Shown here: positions 19,990-31,721 of the stretch, one piece after another | Layout of the letters: each line of letters opens with the position of its first letter | Position numbering within the stretch: the first letter of the stretch is position 1 | Origin: Aspidiotus rigidus | Lineage: Eukaryota; Arthropoda; Insecta; Hemiptera; Diaspididae | Length of the DNA: 64,000 nt | Direction: 5' to 3' | Assembly (NCBI GenBank): GCA_035079385.1 | Contig: JAVHKY010000012.1 | Location: forward strand, 4,570,501 to 4,634,500 | Translations under genes and position numbers: made by a program | The notes under the pieces: generated by a model | Told to the model about the DNA's origin: nothing | The model's input: only the letters and a program-made list of their open reading frames with translations | Databases searched by the model: none

Positions 19990-20790
19990 CTACTTGGGGA
20001 CTGTCGGCGCCCAACCCATGGAACAAATGAAAATAAATTTTCTTAGCAGGCATAGGTAGTTGAGGGAGTTGGAGATGGTTTCACAGTTGTTGCATGGTGC
20101 GGAAGTTATACAGATAAGGTAAAGTTGTGAGAGGAACGTTGGTTTTGGAGGACGGGGTAGAGATTTTGAACCATCAGATTATCTGCAATGGCAGTAAATA
20201 CATGACTTAGGAGCATAAAAGCCTAGAACGATATGAAAGTAGGTGAGCCGCTGTGGTCAATCCCAAGACGGGAGAGGATGACTTCTTCGTGATGGGAGTT
20301 ACAATTTGAAGAAGATCAAGGGATAGGGAAGGAGACTTTTGATTGATCATAACTTCGTGTGAGATTGATTTTTCCAGATGTTATTCCCAGAAGCTTTGAT
20401 TTTGAAACGGTAATAGTTTTCAAGGTCGTAGACTGTTGAGTAAATTGGGTAGGTAATTTTCAGTAAGAGGCTGGCGTTCTCATACTGAGGGTGACCGATG
20501 TAACCTGGAATCCAGATGAAGGTTACTGATGATTTGATGGAGCTTAGGGTAGGGAGAATGACGTGAGTGCGTTGGTGTTATTCAAACAGGGATGACGAGG
20601 GAGGAAAGTGAATAAGATAGTAGGATATACTTGAGTCCGGAAGGACGTTGAGAAAGATTTGGAAGACAGAAGCAAACAGCGCCCAACTCAGTATGAAAAA
20701 CGGAGACTGAGTTCCTCAAACGATGGGCCGTAATTTTGTCCTGAATAGAATATATGCATAGCCTGTTGACATGTTTCATGTCTTTTCTGA
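19990..20790 (-). pseudogene. LINE ORF2 C-terminal/RNase H remnant
   Basis: The minus strand reads HRLRNSVSVFHTELGAV and SGLKYILLSYSLSSLVIPV (20779-20582), then SSVTFIWIPGYIGHPQYENA (about 20555-20495) and further fragments with stops. VF(H)TEL, the SYSLSSL position (normally SDS) and WIPGYIGHP are RNase H landmarks of I/R1-group non-LTR retrotransposons. No intact frame. Confidence 0.55.
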
Positions 20791-22091
20791 CACCCCATAT
20801 ACTATTGAAAAATTGCGAGTACCACCCCCCTCCCCCAAAGAATGGACTTGGAAAATTTTTCTTTTATCTTTTGTTTTAGAGCCATCGAAATTCTGCTATA
20901 ATTTCTGTGATTAGTTGACGGTAGACAGAGTACGAGTAATTTAATTTGTGGAATCCAGTCTGATATAGCTGGAGGAATGGATGATTAAATGTGGAGGGAG
21001 TTAAGATAAGGTTGAGATGAACGTTCGTGATGATTTTACATCTTCGTTTATAAAAACAGGGATGAAATATAATTCGTTCGACAACGATAGAAACCCAGGA
21101 AAAAAAGGTGTTTTTGCCGAAAAGCTACGAAAACGATATATCTTTTGTAGTTTTTTCAAATCCATGAGCACTGGAATAACCTTGATATAAAGAGGGGACA
21201 AGGGAATTATAAAATGCCGAATTTCCTCAGTGATATTGCAGGTCAATTTTCCCGAATCTTGAGCCGTTTACGAAATGACTGAGGATGTCATTCCCTCGCC
21301 TTCTCCGGAGCGCTCCTGTTCAAATCATGAGTCGAGTACGAAAAGGTTTTAGATGCAAAATTCTGTCGATATTCTTTTTGTAAAATTGTTTTTCCCTAAG
21401 TACCAAAACAAATCGAACTGACACATTGACTCTTATGCAATTCTTCCGAATGGCTGAGAATCAGAAACTATCACTTGTCTAAAAATGTAAACGTACCTCC
21501 TCATCAGATGAGACGAAATTGCCGTAGAATTTTAAATAATAGGAAATTAGGGAAAAATTTAAACAAAAAATGTATGCTTCTTGTATTTTAAATTGAAAAG
21601 AAAATTACTTCGAACAAGGCAAGGAATTTCCTTCAAATATGTTCTTTCCTTTACTCTAAAAATTGCATCTCTCGAAAAAAATATTTCTACATTCGAAACG
21701 CCAGGGCTCATCTCAATGCCAAGTGCCTCTAGCACCCACTTCTTTCTTCTTTTTTTTTTTTTGCCAAAGAAAAATTCAATACTCGTCAATAAATCTCACG
21801 CCAGGAAAACTATACAGACAGAAATGAATATAAATGCGTACACCATTCGCGTGATGGATGATCATCGATAAAGTTAATGACTCAATAAAAATGCGCACGA
21901 ATCGATCGGATACGAAAATTGAAAACAAAATATCGATCAAGATAGCGATGTAAAATACTACATTTTGTATTCGATACTATAAAAACCGACCCCGTCGAGG
22001 CTTCCGAAACCACCCACTTTACCCGTTCGATAATAATTACATCGTATTTGCATTTTCTATTTTTTATTATTATTATTTTCGTTTTCGATAG
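20791..22091. other. AT-rich spacer upstream of tap coding exon 1
   Basis: No gene recognised. The last 60 bases are T-rich (attttttattattattatt) and form the pyrimidine tract of the acceptor at 22090-22091. Confidence 0.4.
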
Positions 22092-22337
22092 ATGCCGTTG
22101 CACGTAGATGAGAAGGAGCAGCAATCGAGAAACGGCTGTAACGGACAAGAGTTAAACAATTGCCTTTGTTTAGAAGATGAATACGCCGGAACAAGTTCTT
22201 CTGTGGACACTTCCTGTACATTAGAATTTCCCGACGAAAGCAGCAGCTGTAAAATTAACGATAAAAAAGAAGCATCCAAGAAAAGCAAACGCAGTAGCAA
22301 AGGGAGAAGGAGTACTCGATGCAGAAGTCCTACACAG
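22092..22337 (+). CDS. tap: tap coding exon 1 (82 codons)
   Basis: Begins [15 protein letters not shown] and ends TRCRSPTQ before donor GTGATT. The upstream AG at 22090-22091 with a long T-rich tract makes the start a probable acceptor boundary as well. Confidence 0.85.
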
Positions 22338-25300
22338 GTGATTTTTCTATTGTACTCGCTTTCACTCTCTCTATCTCTCTCGTCGTTATTATTTACCACA
22401 CCTACATCTTGACTTCCTTTTGTTGTTCACTTAGTTATTTCCTATCTGATCAATTAAAGCTAATCCATTTAAAACGGACAATGTTAACATTCACCCCCAC
22501 AGCCGCGTACTTGTGTACGGCGTAAGTAATTATCCTTTCCGCCGAAAATAATGAAAAGAAAGAAAGAAGTTAAGATGTAACGTCTTTTTCGCGCTCGCTT
22601 TCGAATTCTGTATTTATGTTTAAAATAGTTATGAAGTAAGAGAAAGGGGTGCACGTTGAAAATCGAAAGATAATGCAAAAAGAAATAAATCGACGAAAAG
22701 GCTTACAATTGAATACACCTGATTTCACGTGCCTATGAAAATCTATTTGGAGACATACTCGTATAAATCATCTATCGTACTCGTATATTAAAAATAGAAA
22801 ATATTCTTCAGATGATTTTTTGCATCATTTCTGAAACTTGCCTTTTTGCTCATGGAATCTAACGAAAATCACGAAAATTTGGTCATACCACAGTCGCTCG
22901 CACTCTAGAATTGAAAAGAATCTAAAAAGCATACATAAGTACTTTCAGTGATCAGTAGTATAGTTTAAAAAATCACGCTTCATTACCTATTAATGTACCC
23001 AGGATAAATGCTACATCTAAATAATTATTTGAGAGTATTTCATTTCAATTAAAATGCAAGTCAGGAAATGATCATCAAGACTATTTAGAGGGGAAAAAAT
23101 GGAAGAAATATTTTTGAGAAACGATAAATTCAATACGAATCATTTATCCCATTTAAATGACTTTTGTTATGGTTTCTGTCAATGTACAGCTTTTGACGAG
23201 TTTCATGTCTTTGATGATTCCCCCTCCCTCTGATGATGGTGGACGTACTAATATGCGAAGAGAGTGCGGTAGGAACGGACACACCTCAGCGCAACTCTTC
23301 GTTGCATTTTGTCCATCTCGTTCCTTGTATAGGCCATCTTCTGGAGTCAGGAAGATTGCTCCCCTAGGCCCTCCTCGGTTTGTCATCAGGCAGATTGAGT
23401 AAGTTACTAACCTGCTTGTTTTTTCCGCTGCCAGCAAAAAGTGCTCATCATCATCCTTTTTCTTGCTTCCTTCAGTCCTCTTAGATTTGTCACCAGGCGG
23501 CATAGGTAGGTCATTACTTTGCCTTCCTTTTCCGCTGCCGTCAGGGAATGGAATCAGAACAGATGCCCATATACTTAATCACCTACTTGACGACACTCAA
23601 AGGAGGTGGACTGAATTTTCAACTGTCGATTTAAAACCTGGTTTACCTTGCTCTCCACCGCTTCAGTTACCGGTGTGTCATCCAAATAGCAGATAAGCTT
23701 AACGCCTGGTAGCCGTTTCAACTTGTAGATCCCAGCAAACACGGTACACACAAGAGTGACCCAAGAACCGACCCCAAGCTTCACTGTACCAGCAGATGTC
23801 TTTGTCTAGATTTCTTGGCAGCTAACGTAGCTGCTGATTGTCCTGAGAAGGTTTGCAGGCACTTTTGCATTCATAAGAGGTTCCAATATCCTCCAATGGT
23901 ATTGAATTGAACGCGTTTCCTATGTCGCTGCGCAAAAGTAACCCATAGATATTAGAATCAATACTCAAAAAAATTGTGCTGCTCTTGTCCGCAATACCCC
24001 CCTCCCTCGTATAAACAATTACGCAATTGAGGATTAAAGAGGAGGGTCAGGAAGGAGGGCTTAATCATCACGAAGGCTGACAAAAGTAATGCCATTGTCG
24101 TGATGGAGGAGTCCTCCTACGTCTCCAAGGTCTATGACGTTCTCGGCCAGTGTGGTGCTAAGGAAAACGACAGTTTCAATTTTCCTAAACGCGTAAAAGA
24201 AGTTAGACGTGTGATAAACGAGTGTGAATTCATTATTAAAACTCCCTCGCTAAAAAGATTGCTCCTGAAGCCCAACCCTGTGCCTCCCCTCTTGTACGAG
24301 CTACCAAAAGTCCATAAAAAAGATAACCCGATGCGTCCGGTCGTATCCTTTGTGTCCTCCGCCACGTACGCTCTGGCGAAATTTTTGGACCGATGGTTTA
24401 AATCGAGAGTTGACCATGAGTCACCTTACTCGGTGAAAAATTCGGTCTCCTTGGCTGATAGGCTTAAGGATAATATTCTTCCATTGGGATCGACCCTGTG
24501 TTCATTTGATGTGGTCGGCCTGTTCCCCAATATCCCCAGAGCAACCGCCATGCAACATATGGGAGACCTTTTGATTCAAACAAATGTTCGCCAAGAAGAA
24601 TTGGGTGAATTTTTCAATCTCCTCAATATTTGTTGGTCTCCCAATGATTGCAAATTCGATAACAAGTTTTTTGAGTTTCCTAAAGAGGTTGGAATACCCA
24701 TCGGTTCTCCTTTGGGTTCTCTCATTTCGGAGGTCTTTATGTCTAAGTTTGAGCTCGATTTGTTCTCCTCTGGCAGTGCGTATTTAGATCAGATTTATTA
24801 TTGGTACAGGTATGTCGACGATGTGTTGTGTACGTGGACTGGTCCCAGAGAGCTCCTTTTGGAGTTTCTCCAGTATCTAAATAATCAATATCCTTCTATA
24901 AAATTTACTTTAGAAATCGGTGGCGCATCTATTAATTACTTGGATTTGACGATCTGTAATAGAGACGGTATCCATGAATTCGCCATATACAGGAAAGATA
25001 CTGCGATGACCGATATTACTGTCCACGGAAAATCTTTTTGCCCTGTAGCCCATAAATATGCTGGATTTAACAGCTTAATCCATCGACTGACTAGTATTCC
25101 TCTCAATCAGTCAGCCTTCCAAAAAGAGGTATTAACTATAAAGCACTTGGCCAGAGTGAATGAAGTGAACTTAGACATTGACCGTATGATCCAAAGGAAA
25201 GTTACTCGAAAATGCCTCGATTCCACCACCTCCCTCCCCCGCAATACGGCCCTAAACAGTAGAGAGCGTTGGATAAGGCTTCCGTTCTTGGGGCAGTTTT

Positions 25301-28300
25301 CAGCTCAATTGAGTCGTGTCCTACGCCCCTTCGGATTTCGGCCTGTGTATTACAACCCCAATACCATAAAAAGTTTATTGGTTAGGCTAAAAGACCCCAT
25401 CCAACTGGCCGAGAGGAGTGGTGTGTATAAAGTTGAGTGTAAGGATTGTAACGGAATTTATATCGGTGAGACAGGCCGTCAGTTGAAAATTAGAATCGCT
25501 GAATATAGGAAGGCGTGGGAAAAGAAGAATATAGGTGAATCGGCGTTTGCGGACCATCTTATCACTGGCGACCATAGCATTAAAGAGGGGTCCGAGGTCC
25601 TCCTCTATAGAGAAAACGCGTATTTGAAGCGAAAAGCGTTAGAACACATGGAAATAATCCGTCATTTAAATAACGACGACCTTAATGTGCTCAACAGGTA
25701 GATACCTGATGAGGGGTTGATTGAACTAGTTTACGAGTATGATTGACGCTGTGATGACTCGCTGGTTCAATCCTGATTTCCTCGTATGTTTCTAGTTTAC
25801 AGCCGGAGTTGGTTCAGTCGCTTTCCAGTCCCCGTTGACAATGATTATTTAATCGAAAGCGCTCCGGTGTCGTTTAATTTCTGTGGCTAAAATTGTAAAT
25901 TACTCCGTTGGTATTACTCGCTTGAGTATGGCTTCGTCCGGCCGTAGATATTACTGTATCGGCTATCCTCTTCAGTCTGATTCCAGCACCCGATCTACAG
26001 CCACACCAACTACTTGAGATTATGTCTCTTTCCACGAGATAGCTTTGGAATCGGTTGGCTATCACTCTTTCTATAAGTTCGCCCACATTGTCGAGCAGGC
26101 AAAGTGGTTGATAAGAGAATGGCAGGCCTGGTTGTTCATCCTTCTTCACGGTCAACACTAGCCTAACTTTCTTCCACCGCAGAGAGAACAGTCCCCCAGC
26201 AACTGCCTCATTAAATGTATTAACGAGCAGCGCAGTGTCGTGTCAACTGAATGTATTGCGCTCCAGACTGGATTCAGAATCTCATACAGACCCAGAGCTT
26301 TCCAATACTTACCTCACCCCCCCCCCCCCGCTCAGGAGGGGTATATCATTCTCTCCTTTTATTGGCGGCGTTACTTTTAGTCGTGGCTGCAGTGGGAACA
26401 GATCATCAATGACTCGTCCCCTGATGGCTCATTGCTGAGAGGCTCTTCAGCTTTTATTATAGGGCTTACAAAATGGGGTCTCCTTGCAATTTCACACCTT
26501 CTGCCATCTTTTATGCTTTTCTTTAGCCTCTTACGAGTTAGCTAGTATTCAGGTGCAACCGTCAGCGCCTTTTCGCGGTCTCTACTCCGCTGACCTGACC
26601 GGGGCTGACGGCAGCAGTCTCTTCTTCACTAGACAATATTATCAATCCACCAGCAAACAGGTCTCCCCTTCCAAGGTCTCTACCAAATTGAAAAAGTTAA
26701 AATATTGTACTTTTATAGGACTCTCTTGAAGGGTGTTCCAAAAAACCATAACGTGGTGTAGCAGGAGTGACAGTGTCAGGGGGTCCCGACATCCTCAGAA
26801 AACCAATGCTACTCAACCTAGGAATTAAAATTTCAATTTCTTTATTGGGTCAGAAATGAAATGAATGGACTTTTATTGGATTTCTTGGATCACTTTTCAA
26901 ACATTGGACTTTCATAGTGTTGATCGGATTCACAGGGGCGGTAGACACCCTGCCTTCCTTGGTGGACATTGTCTGGGAATGGCTGTATCCCACGCTTTGA
27001 TGATATCCTTTATCATCCTCTCTGCTGCCACCTCTGCATTTTCTTCTCGCTCTTGCCCTCGGTTCCATAATATAAAAGCGAGATAGCTAACCCTCAGACA
27101 ACGGCTATTCAGCTTTTTGATTACCCATTTTCCAATTAGCTTGATTTCAGCCCAATCGAGACTTTTCAAACAACAAAATATCGTCCAGCTTTTTTGCGTC
27201 ATTGACGTACTTATCCTAATTCTAGTTTTGTGGCGTCATAAAGTAGTCAATCTTATTCCTGAGCTTAACAGATGGCGAGTCTTGAACTTGTGGGTCCCTA
27301 AATCTTCAGCCTGAGTGAGCGCCTTCCGAGAGAATATGAGTGAGGGGTTGAGAGAAGAGATTTTCCAAAAGACCTTGGATGATGAATCGTATTAGCTCAA
27401 ATTTTATCATTTGATTTGCCAATTGATCTAACAACTAGAGAAGGTCACACCCCCCCCCCCTGCCTTCATGGAATATCAAACAAGTTTGATCAGCGAAGAA
27501 CAGGGTGAGATGAAAAACTGACTCGGATTCAGGAGAGGCCAGCAGCATAGTCATACCGACATTAAAACAAGAAGGTAAGGAGGGTGTCAAGATTCCCAAA
27601 TAAGCAATTAGGTTGGGAATTAATATGCAATGACGGCTTCTTCCGTAACACACGTATACAAAAAAAAGAGATGACGTCTTAGAGGATACAGGGTATGTAT
27701 ATATGAATACAGTTGAAACGTTCAAAGACCACAATCATGAAATCTGATGATAGTGGGGGGGGGGGGGGAGAAATAGACCCACAAAAATAAGCTCACAGTC
27801 CGAATCAAGTTTTAGAGATAATTTTAAACAAAAAAATTTCTCGTCCATTCTTATCGATTCTGAAGCAAAATAGTTCGGAATGTACATTGAAGCACATACT
27901 TAAAATATAATTTTCGATTCTTCTTTACAGCAATTACGATTGAAAAAACACAGAAGAGTCAAGGCGAATGACCGGGAAAGAAATCGGATGCACATGCTGA
28001 ACGAAGCACTTGAAAGACTGCGCTGCGTGTTACCAACTTATCCGGAGGATACGAAACTTACCAAAATAGAAACGTTGAGGTTCGCCTACAACTATATTTG
28101 GGCACTCAGTCAAACATTGACCATGGTCAACGGTAATCAAGACCAAGATCATGTCACCGTGAATGTCGGAAATGTTACCGTCTTTATAGGCAGCGATGGC
28201 AATAAGGTAAATATATATATCTATACGTCTTTCGAATTCTCATCGTCAACAAATATCATCGTTCAATACTCTTATCATAATTATGAAAGTAGAGTATTAT

Positions 28301-29518
28301 TTGCTTACAATCTAACGCTAAAATCAGCCAAATTGCTCACACACTCCAGTCTGTAACAAGTACCAGCATAACCCTAATTCATACATCAATAGATAACGAT
28401 GGGCGAGGCTTCGATACAGACCAGAGACAAGAACGAGTTGGTCTAATTGAAAATTCTAATCATTCGAAAGGGATACTAATATTTTCATTAATGATGGATA
28501 GTAAAAGTTATACGCGCCGAACACTTCGTAACAGAGAGAGAGTGAATGATGTGCGAACAACTGCGGGAGGCTTAATAAATTAATATTCATGTATGCGAGT
28601 ATTAATAACGATAAATTACGCCGATAGAGGGTTATTTCTTTCATCTTTCGGTGGTGAATGCCACCTATTTATCCACGAAGCCCTGAAGGTATTTAGGAAA
28701 CTAATTCAATTCCTCGAACATGTACCAGCAGCAGCGTAATGATACATCCTCGCGTACAATACATGCTACCGGTATGGTTCTATCTCATCAATAAAGTATC
28801 ATAGAAATGACAAGAATACGGCCGAGTAGAGTAAGAATTTGGCTTCATTATACCGGGGTAAAACGTAACCAATGAATGAAAAAATATCTAACTGCATCTC
28901 ATTAATTTACATACAAACTATTGTTCTAGGCAGGGTTGCGTGACGGACGCGTACGAGTAGATAGAATGTCTTTCAAAGTGGGGATGCAAACGGGGTGAAT
29001 CATAAGTTTTTCGTCAAGGGTCGTTGTTCTACATTTCGAATAAATTAAAAGAACGAGTATATAATTAGCAGATGTCTCGACGAGCGAAGTGAACTCATTT
29101 CAACTTTTCTCCTTTCCAGATCACGTCCTCATCCGGGAGCTGTGCGGTCGCGCAACAACGTAGAAGTATTGACTTCAGAACAGATAGTAAACTCGACTAT
29201 TACGACGAGAAAAATTTCCTCGCTGATGACAGCACGATTAATACGGTTAAAAATGAAGCCTATGCAGGGTATCAGCAGCTATATGATACTTGCGCCCTTG
29301 CCGCGAAGTCGCATGCCCTAGATTGGATGACGGAACAAGATTCCAATGGTTCGCTATCGTTGAGCAGCGTCGACTTCAGTCCCGAAAGGGAGAACCACTT
29401 CGGTGGCTACAAGTCTTCGAATTTAGATTTCTATACAGATTTCGAATACCCATCTTTCGAAGGTGCTAATTCTTTCACAAAATACGCTCCAAAGCAGCAG
29501 ATTTTCCATTGTTTATGA
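22092..29518 (+). CDS. tap: Neurogenin-family bHLH transcription factor (tap orthologue), 3 coding exons
   Basis: Exons 22092-22337, 27931-28206 and 29120-29518 join in phase 0 with GT-AG introns to a 306-residue protein. The bHLH domain is residues ~87-145. Its basic region [12 protein letters not shown] carries the E-box-contacting N-x-R-E-R-x-R pattern, helix 1 is [18 protein letters not shown], and helix 2 is [20 protein letters not shown]. These match vertebrate neurogenins and Drosophila tap closely. Proteins of this family heterodimerise with E-proteins (Daughterless in flies) in the nucleus to promote neuronal fate. The N-terminal 82 residues are acidic and Ser-rich and become basic ([13 protein letters not shown]) just before the domain. 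The C-terminal 132 residues are low-conservation and rich in D, S, Y and F. An in-frame TAG lies immediately before the ATG at 22092, but it would be intronic if the 17.09 kb exon is real, adding one Met. Intron 1 (5.6 kb) is packed with transposons. tap versus another neurogenin paralogue cannot be separated here. Confidence 0.93.
22338..23152. other. Start of tap intron 1, no gene
   Basis: Pyrimidine-rich then AT-rich. No repeat family recognised and no supported ORF. Confidence 0.4.
23153..23998 (-). pseudogene. LINE fragments (RT motifs A and C region), minus strand in tap intron 1
   Basis: The minus strand reads [20 protein letters not shown] (about 23950-23885), matching RT motif A (D-x-x-N-A-F-N), and [20 protein letters not shown] (about 23710-23650), matching the YADD catalytic motif with A changed to L. 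Further left (23503-23153) is a K/D/E-rich frame with stops that may be rearranged sequence from the same element. It continues in 25894-26240 on the other side of the PLE insertion. Confidence 0.6.
23999..25893 (+). mobile_element. Penelope-like retroelement PLE-C, 5' truncated, nearly intact ORF
   Basis: The main ORF 24100-25701 (533 codons) is the best-preserved PLE in the window. Landmarks are [17 protein letters not shown] (residues 68-84), [11 protein letters not shown] (136-146), [17 protein letters not shown] (198-214), the catalytic YVDD (238-241), [11 protein letters not shown] (440-450) and [10 protein letters not shown] (451-460) of the GIY-YIG endonuclease with its Cys pair. Homology to other copies extends upstream to about 24045 ([20 protein letters not shown]), where a frameshift occurs, so the GTG/ATG at 24100 is not the original start. 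The C-terminus has two stops relative to PLE-D: TAG at 25699-25701 for a Tyr, and a TGA about 15 codons later. The 3' UTR runs to about 25893 (cgctccggtgt ... ttctgtggct). It lies inside a minus-strand LINE in tap intron 1, sense to tap. Confidence 0.85.
25894..26240 (-). pseudogene. LINE ORF2 fragment (RT fingers), other half of the 23.1-24.0 kb element
   Basis: The minus strand reads [40 protein letters not shown] and [19 protein letters not shown]. These resemble the (Y/N)RPLCLLD...KLFE(R/K) segment that precedes motif A in Jockey/R1-type RTs. The frame then runs into the PLE-C boundary. Motif A resumes across the PLE at about 23950, so the PLE split this LINE. Confidence 0.65.
26241..26849. 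other. Intron sequence, probably more decayed LINE
   Basis: Contains a poly-C run (26321-26331) and pieces whose minus-strand translations are broken. It lies between two parts of the same LINE, so it is likely its degraded middle, but no motif could be confirmed. Confidence 0.3.
26850..27310 (-). pseudogene. LINE ORF2 fragment (endonuclease-RT linker)
   Basis: The minus strand reads [20 protein letters not shown] followed by [13 protein letters not shown], resembling the A-(C/W)-(D/E)-x-(A/S)-(M/I)-P-R linker before RT in R1/Jockey-type LINEs, preceded by [14 protein letters not shown]. It is upstream of the 25.9-26.2 kb RT piece in the same orientation, consistent with one element. Confidence 0.45.
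27311..27930. other. End of tap intron 1
   Basis: Holds a C10 run near 27449-27458 and a G run at 27753-27767, with no gene. The acceptor ttcttctttacag closes the intron at 27930. Confidence 0.4.
27931..28206 (+). CDS. tap: tap coding exon 2 (92 codons, entire bHLH)
   Basis: Encodes [17 protein letters not shown] at its start through the full bHLH to [11 protein letters not shown], then donor GTAAAT. The frame stays open 150 bases into the intron, so retention would make a shorter alternative C-terminus. That readthrough is not evidence of use. Confidence 0.93.
28207..29119. other. tap intron 2 (913 bp)
   Basis: Bounded by GTAAAT and tttccag. No repeat or ORF of note. Confidence 0.6.
29120..29518 (+). 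CDS. tap: tap coding exon 3 (132 codons and stop)
   Basis: Encodes [19 protein letters not shown] at its start and [13 protein letters not shown] before TGA. It follows acceptor ctcctttccag in phase 0. The exon is Ser/Asp/Tyr-rich, as expected for a neurogenin C-terminal activation region. Confidence 0.85.
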   Translation: MTSSSGSCAVAQQRRSIDFRTDSKLDYYDEKNFLADDSTINTVKNEAYAGYQQLYDTCALAAKSHALDWMTEQDSNGSLSLSSVDFSPERENHFGGYKSSNLDFYTDFEYPSFEGANSFTKYAPKQQIFHCL

Positions 29519-30043
29519 GTAAGCTAACATTAAGTATGATTTTGACTATAATGATTCAGTTCATGTCGCAAATGCTATTCTAGTCTTCAATGTGTTCCTA
29601 GTCAAACGTTGTATCGTTCTCGTAGAAAAATACAGTAGCGCCATACGGGCTTGATAAAAAAATAGGTATATATTATCATGAAAAATGCGACGTTTTCTAG
29701 TGATACAACGAAATCATTGTATACTACGGTTTTTGTAGTGCATTTTTTCCTTGTTATTTATTTTCGTAAGTGACAATAATTTGGATTATAATTATTATTA
29801 GGTACTACTCGTGTACACTCAATTCACAACCGTCGTTTGTTTACAACATGTACATACAACATTGTAAGAAATGTTTCAAGACTTCGAGAAACTCGATAAT
29901 TTTATTCTTCTAGGGGAGAATGAGCTTCGGAGAAAGAAAATTATTATTTTAATATATTATTTATCGATTTTCTGCGAAAATATGTTTTTTCATTACATTC
30001 TGTGGAGACTGATAAGTAAAATTTAGTCAAACGACGACATACT
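29519..30043 (+). other. Probable tap 3' UTR and spacer
   Basis: AT-rich, with several ATTTA elements (for example ttatttattttcg at 29755). No AATAAA was identified; an ATTAAA occurs at about 30045, at the PLE-D edge. Confidence 0.35.
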
Positions 30044-31190
30044 CAATTAAAGCCACAGAAATACAAAATACACCGGAGCGCTTTCGATTAAAGAACCATT
30101 GTCAACGGGTGACATGAAAGCAACTGAACCAACACCGGCCGCCAACAAATACTACCGAAGAAATCATGACTGAACTAGCGAGTCATCACAATGTGAATTA
30201 TACTCATAAACTAGTTCAATCAACTCCTCATCAGGTATATACCCGTTGAGCACATTTAGGTTGTCGTTATTCAGATGGCGAATAATTTCAATATTATGTT
30301 CTAATGCGGTACGTTTGAAAACCGAGGACTCTCTATGGAGGAGGGACTCGGATCCCTCTTTGAAACTATGGCCAGTGGTGATAAGATGGTTCGCAAATGC
30401 CGAATCACCCAATTTCTTCTTTTTCCCAAGCCTTCCTATGCTCATATATTCTAATTTTGAGCTGACGTCCAGGCTCGCCTATGTAGATTCCATTACAGTC
30501 ATTACACGCCATTTTGTAAACCCCACTTCTTTCGACCAGTGGGATGGGGTCCTTCAGCTTAACGAACAGACTTTTTACAGTGTTAAGATTGTAATACACT
30601 GGGCGAAACCTAAATGGGCGAAGGATACGACCTAACTGAGAAGAGAATTTACCCAAAACGGGGAGCCTAATCCAACGTTTTCTACTATTTGACGCCGGAT
30701 TGCGGGGGAGGGAGGTAGTGGAATCAAGGCTTTTCCGAGTCAATTTTCTATGGACCATCAAGTCAATATCTAAGCTGACCTCATTCACTCTGGCCAAGTG
30801 CTTTCTAGTCAAAAGCTTCTGTTGAAAAGCGAGGTGAGACCCAATGGAATACTAGTCAACCGGTGGATATAACTATTAAATCCGGCAATTTTGTGGGCAA
30901 CAGGGCAAAAAGATCTTCCGTGGACGGTAATATCGGTCGAGGTATCTTCTCTATACATGGTGAATTCATGGACACCTTCTCTATTAGAGATAGTAAGGTC
31001 AAAAAAATTTATAGATGAACCGCCTACTTCCAACGTGAATTTGATGGAAGGGTACAAACTATTGAGATACCTAAGAAACTCAAAAAGGAGATCTAGGTCA
31101 TCAACATACCTGTGCCAATAATGCATATGACCCAAAAGACCCTGACCAGAGGAAAAAAACTCACAGCCCACACAGTTAGCTGCTCGGAAT

Positions 31191-31654
31191 TAGGGAACCT
31201 GTTTTATGGGAGTAATCATGTGAGTGTCAACATCCATTCTTTCTACAGCGTTTCTGCGTCCTCACAAATTAACTTTTAACGAAAGAATAACAGTATTCCT
31301 TTTTTCGTGAAACCACGCGACCACGATTCACTGATTTGCTAAGGAAATTGATAGTCGATTTTTTGATCCAAAATGAATAAAAGAATCGAACAAGGTTAAA
31401 CAAGAACGACAAACAATGATAATTTGAAATAAACAACAGCTTCAAGGTTCAAATTTGCATGCGTATCGCGTCTTGCCAGTTGTACCCTTTTCTGAATCTA
31501 ACGTTAACACCCTTCTCCATCATATTATACAGCTTGGAAATCGACAATTTAGCTTGATATACAAAATTTTTAAAATTCCCCCTTTTATAGCTTAAAATTC
31601 TCCAATTATAATTTACTAAATGTTACAGCTTGCCCCCATGAAACAGGTTTCCTG
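31191..31654. mobile_element. ~465-bp inverted-repeat element nested in the insertion
   Basis: The left end gggaacctgttttatggga and the right end cccatgaaacaggtttcct are imperfect complements over ~19 bp. The interior is non-coding. The same terminus ends the surrounding insertion, so this may be a related element inserted into its own kind. Confidence 0.5.
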
Positions 31655-31721
31655 CTATTTATTTTTACAGCCTGTGTGGTACCCCCGGTAGGCCTATCCT
31701 GTTATCAGTTCGGAGATCTGA

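Larger units (their letters stand above)
17092..22091. other. Candidate 5' intron of tap, repeat-filled
   Basis: Contains a CCTGTTCTAT-terminus repeat (17996-18300), long AT-rich simple sequence (18470-18960), a minus-strand LINE remnant (19990-20790) and otherwise unremarkable AT-rich DNA. A possible minus-strand exon at 17628-17772 is listed separately. No other gene was recognised. Confidence 0.4.

Noticed and set aside
25700..25720. CTGATGAGG strings in PLE copies (also 3780 and 30230 on the minus strand)
   Set aside because: They encode the conserved I-P-D-E-(G/E)-L residues of the PLE C-terminus and lack a GAAA partner and stems.
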